In this document: positions 41,563 through 49,144 of the stretch, one piece after another
Layout of the letters: each line of letters begins with the position of its first letter
How positions within the stretch are numbered: the first letter of the stretch is position 1
From: Zoogloea sp041904905
GTDB lineage: Bacteria; Pseudomonadota; Gammaproteobacteria; Burkholderiales; Rhodocyclaceae
Reading direction: 5' to 3'
Assembly: GCF_041904905.1 (NCBI RefSeq)
Contig: NZ_JAYRMI010000001.1
Span: 91,280 to 155,279, forward strand
Length of the DNA: 64,000 nt
The notes under the pieces: model-generated
Told to the model about the DNA's origin: nothing
Databases searched by the model: none
The model's input: the letters and a program-made list of their open reading frames with translations, nothing else
Position numbers and translations under genes: made by a program

Positions 41563-42849
41563 ATGAGTTCCCCCGCTGACCTCCAGCCCGGCCAGGCCGC
41601 CAAAGACCCGTCCGGCATCGACGCGCCGGCCGCCGTCGCCGCGCATCTGCTGCGTGCCATCTGGCAGCGTTTCCAGGCCGGGCGCTGCGCCCAGGTGGCG
41701 GGCAGTCTGGCGTTCACCACGCTGCTCTCGCTGGTGCCGTTCATCACCCTGGTGGCGGTGGTGCTCAGCAAGTTCCCCCAGTCGGCGCGGCTGGATGCGG
41801 CGCTGCGGAGCTTTCTCCTCGACAATCTGCTGCCCGAGAAGGCGGGTAAGGTGATCGCCACCTACGCCCTGCAGTTCAGCCAGAAGGCCACCAATCTGAC
41901 CATCGTCGGCGCCCTCGCGCTGGTGGTGACCGCGGTGCTGCTGATGAGGACCATCGATACGGTCATCAACCGGATCTGGAGGGTGCGCAGCCGTCGCCCC
42001 TGGGCGATGCGCCTGGCCGCCTACTGGGTGGCTTTGTCGTTCGGGCCGCTGCTGCTGGCCGGGGGGGTGTTCGGCGCCACGGCGATGTTGAGCATGTCGC
42101 TCGACATCATGAACGAGCCGGTCTGGCTGGCGGCGGTGGGTTTGCGGATGGTGTCGGTGGCGATCCTGGGCGGGGTGTTCACCGCGCTGTATTTCGTCGT
42201 GCCCCACTGCGCCGTCCGCTTCGGGGATGCGGCGCTGGCGGGCTTCCTGGCAGCGCTGGCCTTCATGGTCATGCAGCGCCTCTTCGGGCTCTATCTGAGC
42301 CACTTTCCCAGCTATACCCTGGTGTATGGCGCCTTCGCGGCGGTGCCGATCTTCCTCTTGTGGCTCTACCTGTCGTGGATCGTGGTGCTGCTCGGGGCCG
42401 TGGTGGCGGCAGTGCTGCCTGAGCGCGAGGTGTTGAGGCGGCCCCTGCCGGCCTTTCCCGGGCGGGCGGTTTACGTGGCCTTGCTGATGCTGGTGGAGCT
42501 TGCGGTGGCGCAGCGTTCGGGCGCCTGTCGCGATGTGGGTCAGCTGTCGGAGGCCGGGCGGTGCGGGCATGGGGACGTGCACGCGCTGCTGGAGGCGCTC
42601 GAGCAGGCGGGGGTGGTGGCGCGGCGGGAGCAGGGGGGCTGGTTGCTGGCGCGGGCCGCCGAGGACATCCGGGCTGCCGAGATCGGCCGTCTGTTCGGGT
42701 GGCGCGATCCGGGGCGGGGCGAGGTCGGCGGCGTCACGCCGGCGGAGCGTGCGGTGGCTGCCTGCTGGCGCGATACACTTTTGGCGCTGGATGGCGCAGC
42801 TTGTATCACTTTGGCTGCGCTCGCCGCAGGCCAGCAGGGGCGCCGGTAG
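41563..42849 (+). CDS. YihY/BrkB-family inner-membrane protein with C-terminal winged-helix-like extension
   Basis: The 428-residue protein has the YihY/virulence factor BrkB core of six membrane segments (GSLAFTTLLSLVPFITLVAVV, LTIVGALALVVTAVLLMRTI, AAYWVALSFGPLLLAGGVFG and the conserved YLSHFPSYTLVYGAFAAVPI, then FLLWLYLSWIVVLLGAVVAAV). About 130 soluble residues follow the last span. They include VGQLSEAGRCGHGDVHALLEA and LEQAGVVARREQGGWLLARA, which resemble a winged helix. Older annotations calling the family ribonuclease BN are wrong. The function is unknown. The stop lies 6 bases before the convergent neighbour. Confidence 0.87.
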   Translation: MSSPADLQPGQAAKDPSGIDAPAAVAAHLLRAIWQRFQAGRCAQVAGSLAFTTLLSLVPFITLVAVVLSKFPQSARLDAALRSFLLDNLLPEKAGKVIATYALQFSQKATNLTIVGALALVVTAVLLMRTIDTVINRIWRVRSRRPWAMRLAAYWVALSFGPLLLAGGVFGATAMLSMSLDIMNEPVWLAAVGLRMVSVAILGGVFTALYFVVPHCAVRFGDAALAGFLAALAFMVMQRLFGLYLSHFPSYTLVYGAFAAVPIFLLWLYLSWIVVLLGAVVAAVLPEREVLRRPLPAFPGRAVYVALLMLVELAVAQRSGACRDVGQLSEAGRCGHGDVHALLEALEQAGVVARREQGGWLLARAAEDIRAAEIGRLFGWRDPGRGEVGGVTPAERAVAACWRDTLLALDGAACITLAALAAGQQGRR

Positions 42850-42855
42850 CGCGCC

Positions 42856-44349
42856 TTACATGGGGTAGGGGTCGATCTCGTACTGGAACAGCTCGACCGC
42901 CGGCGTCTGAATGTCGAGACTGAGCAGCCGCCCCTGGGCGATGTAGAGCCGTTGAATGTCGGACACCAGCATGAAGCGCCGCGCCGAGTACGTGCCGGCC
43001 GGTGCCAGGATGGCCTGCTGCCGCCCCAGGGCCGCCACCGGCGGGAGCACCAGCGCGGGCCGCATCGGACGCGTCTGCTCCGCATTGCGAAAACCCACCG
43101 AGACGGGCTTGGCGGTGTTGCCGATGACCTGCAGCCCCAGCTCGATCTGCTCGGGCGTCTCGGTGCGGATCCAGCGCACGATGCACAGGGACCAGGGCTC
43201 CTCGTCGCCGCGCCGGATGGCGATGGCGATGCCGGGGGTGAGGTTGTTCGCCGTTCCCGTCACCTGCATCACGGCGTAGCCGGTGGGGCTTTCGTTGACC
43301 ACCATCCACTCGGATGCGTAACGGTTCTGACGGATGGAACTGGGTTCGCGCAGCATCTTCCAGATGCTCTCGAGGCCGCTGCACACGCTGACCGCGTACT
43401 GGTTGCGGCGCCGGGCGTGCTCCCGGTGCGGGGGCGAGGCCCAGTATTCGCGCAGGCGCCGCAGGAGCGTGGCCATCGCGCTGCGGGAGAGCCCGGCAGG
43501 CAGATTGGCCGGCTCGGGACCTTCGCCTTCAAGCTGTTCGATCAGCGCGGTGGTGCGCCGGGCGAGTTCTTCCGCCGTGAAATAGACGAGCCCCTCGACG
43601 GCCGGCGGGTCGCGCCGGTTCATGGAGACAGGCGGGGCGTCCTGGTCGAGATCGATCCAGAGCCATCCGCGACCGGGGTCGCTGGGCGGGGACTGGCGGA
43701 TCGTGACGTACTTCGAGTAGCCGGTGAGGAAGTCGGCGAGCCAGCTGACCTCGGTGCTGGTGAGCCCCTCGGGCTGGGAGCCGATGAAGGCCAGCAGGTA
43801 TTTGTAAGCCTTGAGGGTCGCTTCGGGCACGCCGCCCACCTTGGCCTCCGCCGACGATTCTGCCCGGCTGCTCTGGAAGAAGCCGTGGGCCCGCTGCCAG
43901 AACTCGAAAGGCGCGCTGTTTCCGGCCAGGTGGGCAATAGTCAGTTGCTCGCCAAGGATCTCCAGCGCCTTGGCGCTGATGATCTCGGGGTTGCGGCGCA
44001 TGGTTCGCACCAGCCGGTGCTGCACCTCGGCGAGGACTTCCCCATAGCCCGCCGCCACCTTGCCCAGCGCCGCGACCAGACGCGACGCCGAGCGGTGCAG
44101 GCTGACCGACAGCGGCAAGGTGGCGTTCGCGAAGCGCTCGCGATGCATCTTGCTGATCGCCAGGGCGCGGGTGTGGAGCAGGTCCAGGCAGCGGTGGAAC
44201 TGGTTGCGGCTGATTTCCGGGCGGCCGAGATCGTCGAGATGGCGGACGAGGGCAGCCAGCTCGAGGTCGGCGTCGGCAGTGAGGTCGGTGGCCAGCCAAT
44301 CGAGGATCGGGGCCGTACGGTCGGATTTTGGGGAGTCGGCGGCGCTCAT
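42856..44349 (-). CDS. Large unknown protein with a possible PilZ-like C-terminal domain
   Basis: I do not know a name for this 497-residue protein. The first 330 or so residues are mainly helical (LELAALVRHLDDLGRPEISR, LPLSVSLHRSASRLVAALGK). After a segment IWKMLREPSSIRQNRY comes a beta-rich region: EWMVVNESPTGYAVMQVTG, then LTPGIAIAIRRGDEEPWSL and CIVRWIRTETPEQIELGLQV. NESPTG near residue 352 fits the (D/N)xSxxG part of the PilZ c-di-GMP-binding motif. RQNR shortly before it is a shortened version of RxxxR. The domain call is therefore tentative. No signal peptide or membrane span is seen. Confidence 0.75.
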   Translation of the reverse strand: MSAADSPKSDRTAPILDWLATDLTADADLELAALVRHLDDLGRPEISRNQFHRCLDLLHTRALAISKMHRERFANATLPLSVSLHRSASRLVAALGKVAAGYGEVLAEVQHRLVRTMRRNPEIISAKALEILGEQLTIAHLAGNSAPFEFWQRAHGFFQSSRAESSAEAKVGGVPEATLKAYKYLLAFIGSQPEGLTSTEVSWLADFLTGYSKYVTIRQSPPSDPGRGWLWIDLDQDAPPVSMNRRDPPAVEGLVYFTAEELARRTTALIEQLEGEGPEPANLPAGLSRSAMATLLRRLREYWASPPHREHARRRNQYAVSVCSGLESIWKMLREPSSIRQNRYASEWMVVNESPTGYAVMQVTGTANNLTPGIAIAIRRGDEEPWSLCIVRWIRTETPEQIELGLQVIGNTAKPVSVGFRNAEQTRPMRPALVLPPVAALGRQQAILAPAGTYSARRFMLVSDIQRLYIAQGRLLSLDIQTPAVELFQYEIDPYPM

Positions 44350-44497
44350 TGCCAAGGTTGTCTCGTAACCAGCTTGCTATTGTAATTAAGTTACCAGAAA
44401 CATGTGGCCGGAATCCGCGTGACTGCGTAGCTTGGGCGCTCGCGACGGCCCCCTCGACCGCTGCGTGCAGGGTTGAGGTTCATGAAGCCGGGCGGCC

Positions 44498-44526
44498 TTG
44501 CGGTTTTCTCTGTAGTGGCTTAATAT
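44498..44526 (+). promoter_or_regulatory. Possible promoter of the rpsP operon
   Basis: TTGCGG (44498-44503) and TAATAT (44521-44526) are 17 bases apart, with the rpsP ATG 39 bases farther on. The match to consensus is moderate. The rest of the 215-base gap 44350-44564 holds no gene. Confidence 0.4.
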
Positions 44527-44564
44527 CCGACGTTTTTCCAATTTCCATCGGATCAGGGATAGTC

Positions 44565-44816
44565 ATGGTTGTCATTCGTCTTGCCCGTAGCGGTTCCAAG
44601 AAGCGTCCTTTCTACAACATCGTCGCTGCCGATTCCCGCAATCGCCGCGATGGCCGTTTCATTGAGCGCGTCGGTTTCTACAACCCGGTTGCCTCCGGCG
44701 CCGAAAAAGGCCTCGTCGTGAACGCCGAGCGTCTGGCCTACTGGCAAGGCAACGGTGCTCAGCTCTCCGACACCGTCTCCCGCCTCGTCAAGCAGGCTGC
44801 CAAGGCTGCTGCCTGA
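44565..44816 (+). CDS. rpsP: 30S ribosomal protein S16
   Basis: The 83-residue protein is S16, with the typical VVIRLARSGSKKRPFYNIVA start, ADSRNRRDGRFIERVGFYNP and ERLAYWQGNGAQLSDTV. It opens the rpsP-rimM-trmD-rplS operon that is conserved across proteobacteria. Codon use is biased as expected for a ribosomal gene. Confidence 0.97.
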   Translation: MVVIRLARSGSKKRPFYNIVAADSRNRRDGRFIERVGFYNPVASGAEKGLVVNAERLAYWQGNGAQLSDTVSRLVKQAAKAAA

Positions 44817-44853
44817 GCATCGAGATCAATCCCAGCCTCTTGAGCGTCGAACA

Positions 44854-45357
44854 ATGATTGTCCTGGGGCGAATTGTCGCTCCCTTTGGTGTCAAGGGTTG
44901 GGTGCGGGTTCATCCTTTCGGGGACGATCCGCTGTCGTGGAGAAAGATGCCCCAGTGGTGGTTGGGTACCGATCCGGACGGTTCGGATTGGGTGCCCTAC
45001 ACGCTGACGGGCTGCAAGGAACACGGCAAGGGCGATCTGGTGGCTGCCTTTGCCGAAGTGCCTGACCGCAACGCCTCCGAAGCCGTGGCCGGCTATTTCA
45101 TCGCAGCCCCCCGGGAGGCGATGCCCCAGCCGGCTCAGGATGAGTTCTACTGGGGTGATCTGGTCGGGCTGCAGGTGCGCAACGCCGCCGGTCTTGCGCT
45201 CGGGACGGTGACGGGCCTGCTTTCCACCGGCGCGCACGACGTCCTGCAGGTTCAGGATGGCGACGCAGAGCGTTTGATCCCGTTTGTTGCAAGCTACGTC
45301 ACCGCGGTGGACGTGCCTGCCGGAGTGATCTCGGTCGAGTGGGAAGCGGATTGGTGA
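44854..45357 (+). CDS. rimM: 16S rRNA processing factor RimM
   Basis: The 167-residue protein assists maturation of the 30S head and binds S19. The N-terminal domain begins VLGRIVAPFGVKGWVRVHPF. The PRC-barrel part is DEFYWGDLVGLQVRNAAG, followed by TGAHDVLQV and ERLIPFVASYV. The ATG at 44854 is chosen because the family sequence starts there. Its TGA overlaps the likely GTG start of trmD. Confidence 0.94.
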   Translation: MIVLGRIVAPFGVKGWVRVHPFGDDPLSWRKMPQWWLGTDPDGSDWVPYTLTGCKEHGKGDLVAAFAEVPDRNASEAVAGYFIAAPREAMPQPAQDEFYWGDLVGLQVRNAAGLALGTVTGLLSTGAHDVLQVQDGDAERLIPFVASYVTAVDVPAGVISVEWEADW

Positions 45358-46136
45358 TTGCGGCGGCGGGCCGTCGGGCCTTTGACGTGGTCACGCTGTT
45401 TCCCGAGATGTTTGCGGCGTTGTCCGGATTCGGGATCACCGGTCGCGCGCAGGAGCGGGGGCTCTATGAGCTCAACTGCTGGAATCCCCGGGATTTTGCC
45501 GAGGACCGCTACCGCACCGTGGATGACCGCCCGTATGGCGGTGGGCCCGGAATGGTGATGTTGCCAGGGCCCCTGGAGAAGGCGATCGTCGCAGCCAAGG
45601 CACGTCAGCTCGCTTCGGTTGGCAGTCAGGGGCGGGTGATTTATCTCTCGCCCCAGGGACGTCGGCTCGATCACGAGCGCGTGCTCCAGCTTGTCGAAGA
45701 GCCGGCCCTGGTGTTGCTGTGTGGCAGATATGAAGGTGTCGATCAGCGCTTGATCGAGCGCTGTGTCGATGAAGAGATTTCGTTGGGCGACTTCGTGCTT
45801 TCTGGCGGGGAGTTGCCTGCAATGGTGTTGCTCGACGCGATGATCCGGCAGTTGCCGGGCGCGCTGAACGACCAGGATTCGGCGGTGGAAGATTCCTTCG
45901 TCGATGGCTTGCTGGATTGCCCGCACTACACCCGTCCGGTGTCGTACGAGGGCATGGCCGTGCCGGATGTGCTGTTGTCCGGCAACCACGCCGAGATCCG
46001 GCGCTGGCGGCTTCAGCAGTCCCTCGGTCGTACCGAACAGCGCAGGCCCGATCTGCTAGAAGGGCGGGCCTTGAGCAAAGAGGAATTCCGTCTGCTGGAA
46101 GCTTTCCGGCAGGCAGAAGCGAAGTCGGTGGAGTGA
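45354..46136 (+). CDS. trmD: tRNA (guanine-N1)-methyltransferase
   Basis: The protein (260 residues from GTG at 45354) methylates G37 of tRNAs such as tRNA-Pro, preventing frameshifts. It is a SPOUT enzyme. Seen are FDVVTLFPEMFAALSGFGIT, TVDDRPYGGGPGMVM, the knot segment LLCGRYEGVDQRL and ISLGDFVLSGGELPAMVLLD. The GTG overlaps the rimM stop as GTGA. A GTG at 45339 and a TTG at 45351 are alternative starts. The tRNA-Pro(GGG) gene about 700 bases downstream would be one of its substrates. Confidence 0.95.
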   Translation: MIAAAGRRAFDVVTLFPEMFAALSGFGITGRAQERGLYELNCWNPRDFAEDRYRTVDDRPYGGGPGMVMLPGPLEKAIVAAKARQLASVGSQGRVIYLSPQGRRLDHERVLQLVEEPALVLLCGRYEGVDQRLIERCVDEEISLGDFVLSGGELPAMVLLDAMIRQLPGALNDQDSAVEDSFVDGLLDCPHYTRPVSYEGMAVPDVLLSGNHAEIRRWRLQQSLGRTEQRRPDLLEGRALSKEEFRLLEAFRQAEAKSVE

Positions 46137-46224
46137 TCTTCCGGTTTCATAACAAAGGCGTGTACCAGGTGGCGACCTGCTCTGCACGAAGGGCCAAAGG
46201 CCTCATCATTTTTTGGAGTGACGC

Positions 46225-46626
46225 ATGAACCTCATTCAGCAACTGGAACAGGAAGAAATTGCCCGCCTGACCCAAGGCAAGGCCATCCCCGAGTTCGCCC
46301 CCGGCGACACCGTGGTGGTTCAGGTCAAGGTCAAGGAAGGTAACCGCGAGCGTCTGCAGGCTTACGAAGGCGTCGTCATCGCCAAGCGTAACCGCGGCCT
46401 CAACTCTGCTTTCATCGTACGCAAGATCTCCTCCGGTGAAGGCGTGGAGCGTACGTTCCAGACCTACTCCCCGCTGGTTGCCAGCATCGAAGTGAAGCGC
46501 CGCGGTGACGTGCGTCGTGCCAAGCTGTACTACCTCCGCAACCGCTCCGGCAAGTCCGCGCGGATCAAGGAAAAGCTTGATCACAAGTCCTTCGCTGCAA
46601 AGGCTGCTGCCAAGGCTTCCGCCTGA
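46225..46626 (+). CDS. rplS: 50S ribosomal protein L19
   Basis: The 133-residue protein is L19, with the core GDTVVVQVKVKEGNRERLQAYEGVVIA region (positions about 30-55) and KLYYLRNRSGKSARIKEKL. The family is usually about 115 residues, and the extra residues are a lysine/alanine-rich tail (KSFAAKAAAKASA). TTGGAGTGACGC precedes the ATG. It is the last gene of its operon. Confidence 0.97.
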   Translation: MNLIQQLEQEEIARLTQGKAIPEFAPGDTVVVQVKVKEGNRERLQAYEGVVIAKRNRGLNSAFIVRKISSGEGVERTFQTYSPLVASIEVKRRGDVRRAKLYYLRNRSGKSARIKEKLDHKSFAAKAAAKASA

Positions 46627-46660
46627 TCTTCAGCCTTCCGCAAGGAAGCACCTTCGGGTG

Positions 46661-46696
46661 AAATGCCGTTCAGCGCAAGCTGAGCGGCATTTTTCA
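46661..46696 (+). terminator. Terminator of the rpsP-rimM-trmD-rplS operon
   Basis: AATGCCGTTCAGC and GCTGAGCGGCATT (46662-46674 and 46679-46691) pair with one G-T wobble around a GCAA loop and are followed by a T run. It lies 35 bases after the rplS stop. Confidence 0.9.
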
Positions 46697-46791
46697 TTTT
46701 GGGGTGGGCGTACTTACTGCCCTGCGGAAGCGGTTGTTCGGACTTTGGGGGAGGGGCTGGCTGGTTAAGAGCTGGTTGATTGTGTCGCCGC

Positions 46792-46826
46792 AAAACAAAA
46801 AGCCAATTCCGAAGAATTGGCTTTTG
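46792..46826 (-). terminator. Terminator of tRNA-Pro
   Basis: On the minus strand AGCCAATTC-TTCG-GAATTGGCT is a perfect 9-bp stem with a stable TTCG tetraloop, followed by TTTTGTTTT. It lies about 15 bases beyond the 3' end of the tRNA. Confidence 0.9.
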
Positions 46827-46836
46827 TCTGAATCAA

Positions 46837-46914
<78 letters not shown>

Positions 46915-46924
46915 CAAGCTGCGC

Positions 46925-46953
46925 ATTATAGACACCTTTTCCTGTTTTGCCAA
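46925..46953 (-). promoter_or_regulatory. Strong sigma70 promoter of tRNA-Pro
   Basis: On the minus strand TTGGCA (46948-46953) and a perfect TATAAT (46925-46930) are separated by exactly 17 bases. The -10 element ends 11 bases before the tRNA 5' end. A GCGC stretch follows the -10, like the GC-rich discriminators of stringently controlled stable RNA promoters. Confidence 0.85.
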
Positions 46954-47068
46954 GCACATTCGTACAAAAGAATAGCGGTGCCCGACACTGGGCTCGGCCG
47001 CGTACGATCATGTTTGCGGTGCACCATTTCATGTGCTAGTTTGAATCAATTCATTCCGGGTAACTGCC

Positions 47069-48151
47069 ATGACCGCCAGACCTCACACCTTGTTCAACAC
47101 CACCGTTTACGAGTGGATGCGTCATTTCAACCAGCTGGCCGACGGTTTCTTCTACGACGTCAAGGGCTTGTCCGAGGCCGAGTGCGATGCGCTGGTGCAA
47201 CTGGCGGTGCCGGAGGGTGGGCTGTTCGTGGTCTATCCGACGCTTGAGCCGGGCAGGATCGGGATCGGCAAGGCCTTCTCGGTGGAGGAGTTCCTGGCCG
47301 ATCCGACGCTGGCCGACGGGGCGAACGCGATTGCGATGGCAGGGGTGGGGAGTTCGGCCCTGGGGACGGCCGCGCTGGCCCGGGATGTGGCGAACGCGAC
47401 GGGCAGGCCGGTGATCGGGCTTGTGACGGGCTACGGCATGGCGAATCTGTTGAGCGAGGCGCTGGGCGGCTTCTTCTGCTTTCACCTGCACAACGTGATG
47501 AACCGGGCTGTGGATGCCTGGGTGACGCTGTACGACGCGGCGGTGGCGGTGGGCTCGGTGAGGCAGCCGGTGCTGATCGAGCTGGCGAAGCAGCTGCGGC
47601 GGAACATCGGGTTGCGCCGCGATTCCAAGGCCTTGCTCACCCTGCTGATGGCCAACCCGGAAGGGATCGAGCTTCTCGTCGGGCACAGCAAGGGCAGCTT
47701 CATGGTCGAGGACGCCCTTTACGGGGTGAGTCTGCACGGTGGCCGTGGCGACTGGCAGGTGGTGACCCTGGGGGCGGTGGTGGATGTGCCGGATCGTTTT
47801 GCCAATCTGATACAGTACATCGGCACTTTTGATCTGCTTGGTATCGTAAATTCCACGCCCTGGACGAAGAGGACGTGGCTGCCGGCGAAGGGGCATTCGC
47901 TGAATGTGAATTTGCCGGCTGCGGCGCCCATCGATGCGACCGCGCAGGTTTCAGCCAGTGTGCCGGCGGCGCCGGCTGGCGCTGAGCGGTGGATGGCGCG
48001 GCGAAGCCGTGGTCGGGCGATGGTCGCCGGGAGGGCCCCGATGGCGCCGGAGGCGCCGAAGGCGACTCTGGCCGACAGCCTGCCGGCGCTGGGTGCGGCC
48101 AACCCGCTGAATGCGCTTTCGGCGGGGGTGGTGAGGGCGTTGCGGGGCTAA
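47069..48151 (+). CDS. Unknown protein with alpha/beta-hydrolase-like nucleophile elbow
   Basis: The 360-residue protein is not one I can name. Residues 202-212 read LLVGHSKGSFM, a classical nucleophile elbow (GxSxG with Ser207). Asp239 in GAVVDVPDRF and His276 in PAKGHSLNVNL stand where the acid and histidine of a hydrolase triad would be. An upstream strand and glycine-rich turn (RPVIGLVTGYGMANLLSEAL) also fits the fold. The first 130 residues and the Ala/Pro-rich C-terminal 70 residues match nothing I recognise. There is no signal peptide. Esterase or depolymerase-like activity is possible but unproven. Confidence 0.75.
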   Translation: MTARPHTLFNTTVYEWMRHFNQLADGFFYDVKGLSEAECDALVQLAVPEGGLFVVYPTLEPGRIGIGKAFSVEEFLADPTLADGANAIAMAGVGSSALGTAALARDVANATGRPVIGLVTGYGMANLLSEALGGFFCFHLHNVMNRAVDAWVTLYDAAVAVGSVRQPVLIELAKQLRRNIGLRRDSKALLTLLMANPEGIELLVGHSKGSFMVEDALYGVSLHGGRGDWQVVTLGAVVDVPDRFANLIQYIGTFDLLGIVNSTPWTKRTWLPAKGHSLNVNLPAAAPIDATAQVSASVPAAPAGAERWMARRSRGRAMVAGRAPMAPEAPKATLADSLPALGAANPLNALSAGVVRALRG

Positions 48152-48234
48152 GCGGAGGGTGCCGTCGCGGGCGTGGGGCGGGAGCCGTCGTGCCTGCGTC
48201 GAGAAGAGGAAGGCCCGGGCGCGAGAGGGGAAAG

Positions 48235-48270
48235 AAGGCCCGGGCGCCTTGGGCGTCCGGGCGGGGCCTT
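48235..48270 (-). terminator. GC-rich hairpin at the folE2 stop
   Basis: AAGGCCC-GGGCGCC and GGCGTCCGGGC-GGGCCTT form a long inverted repeat around a short TTG loop, directly at the folE2 stop codon. On the minus strand it is followed by CTTCTTTCCCC, a weak T tail, so it may be a weak terminator or an mRNA-stabilising end. Confidence 0.6.
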
Positions 48271-49073
48271 TAGCGGGTGCGCTTGTCGTGCTCGATCAGC
48301 GCGTAGGCGGAGTGGTTGTGGATGGATTCGAAGTTCTCGGATTCGACCACGTAGGCGTCGATGCGGGGCTCGTTGTTGAGGCAGCCGGCGACGTCGCGCA
48401 CCATGTCTTCGACGAACTTGGGGTTGTCGTAGGCGCGCTCGGTGACGTATTTCTCGTCGGGGCGCTTGAGCAGGCCGTAGAGCTCGCAGGAGGCCTGGCC
48501 TTCGACCAGCTGGACGAGTTCCTCGATCCACAGGTGGTCGTTGGTGGTGGTGGTGACGGTGACGTGGGAGCGCTGATTGTGGGCGCCGTACTCGGAGATT
48601 TTCTTCGAGCAGGGGCACAGGCTGGTCACCGGGACGACGACCTTCATCGTGAACTCGTAGAGGCTGCCTTCGCGGATCTCGCCGATGAAGGTGACCTCGT
48701 AGTCCATCAGGCTCTGCACGCCGGAAATCGGGGCGGCCTTGTTGATGAAGTAGGGGAAGGTCATCTCGACGTGGCCGGTCTCGGCTTCGAGCTTGTGGAC
48801 CATCTCGCGCAGCATCGGCTCGAAGGATTCGACCGAGATCTCCCGTTCGTGGCTGTTGAGGATCTCCACGAAACGCGACATGTGGGTGCCCTTGAAGTTG
48901 TGGGGCAGGCCGACGTACATGTTGAAGACGGCGATGGTGTGCTGCACGCCGCCGTCCTTGTCCTGAACCTTGATGGGGTGGCGGATGGACTTGATGCCCA
49001 CCTTGTTGATGGCGAGCTGACGGGAGTCCGCGGAGTTCTGGACGTCCGGGATGGCGGTTGGGGTCTGTGTCAT
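48270..49073 (-). CDS. folE2: GTP cyclohydrolase FolE2 (type IB)
   Basis: The 267-residue enzyme makes dihydroneopterin triphosphate from GTP, the first step of folate synthesis. It belongs to the FolE2 (GCYH-IB) family, which can use metals other than zinc. Family sequences are NKVGIKSIRHPIKVQDKDGG, the catalytic cysteine segment VTSLCPCSKKISEYGAHNQR, and the end VESENFESIHNHSAYALIE. It lies 71 bases downstream of dxs on the same strand, so it may be transcribed from the xseB-ispA-dxs promoter. Confidence 0.95.
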   Translation of the reverse strand: MTQTPTAIPDVQNSADSRQLAINKVGIKSIRHPIKVQDKDGGVQHTIAVFNMYVGLPHNFKGTHMSRFVEILNSHEREISVESFEPMLREMVHKLEAETGHVEMTFPYFINKAAPISGVQSLMDYEVTFIGEIREGSLYEFTMKVVVPVTSLCPCSKKISEYGAHNQRSHVTVTTTTNDHLWIEELVQLVEGQASCELYGLLKRPDEKYVTERAYDNPKFVEDMVRDVAGCLNNEPRIDAYVVESENFESIHNHSAYALIEHDKRTR

Positions 49074-49144
49074 GGCTGTTCTCTATGGTCTCGCGGGAAT
49101 CTGTGTTCCCAACGAGTCGATCCTATCATTCCCGACAAAAGCAC

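Noticed and set aside
48209..48248. A short direct repeat AGGCCCGGGCGC near the folE2 end, considered as an insertion-element footprint.
   Set aside because: It is short and GC-rich, and one copy is an arm of the hairpin at the folE2 stop. No element lies between the copies.
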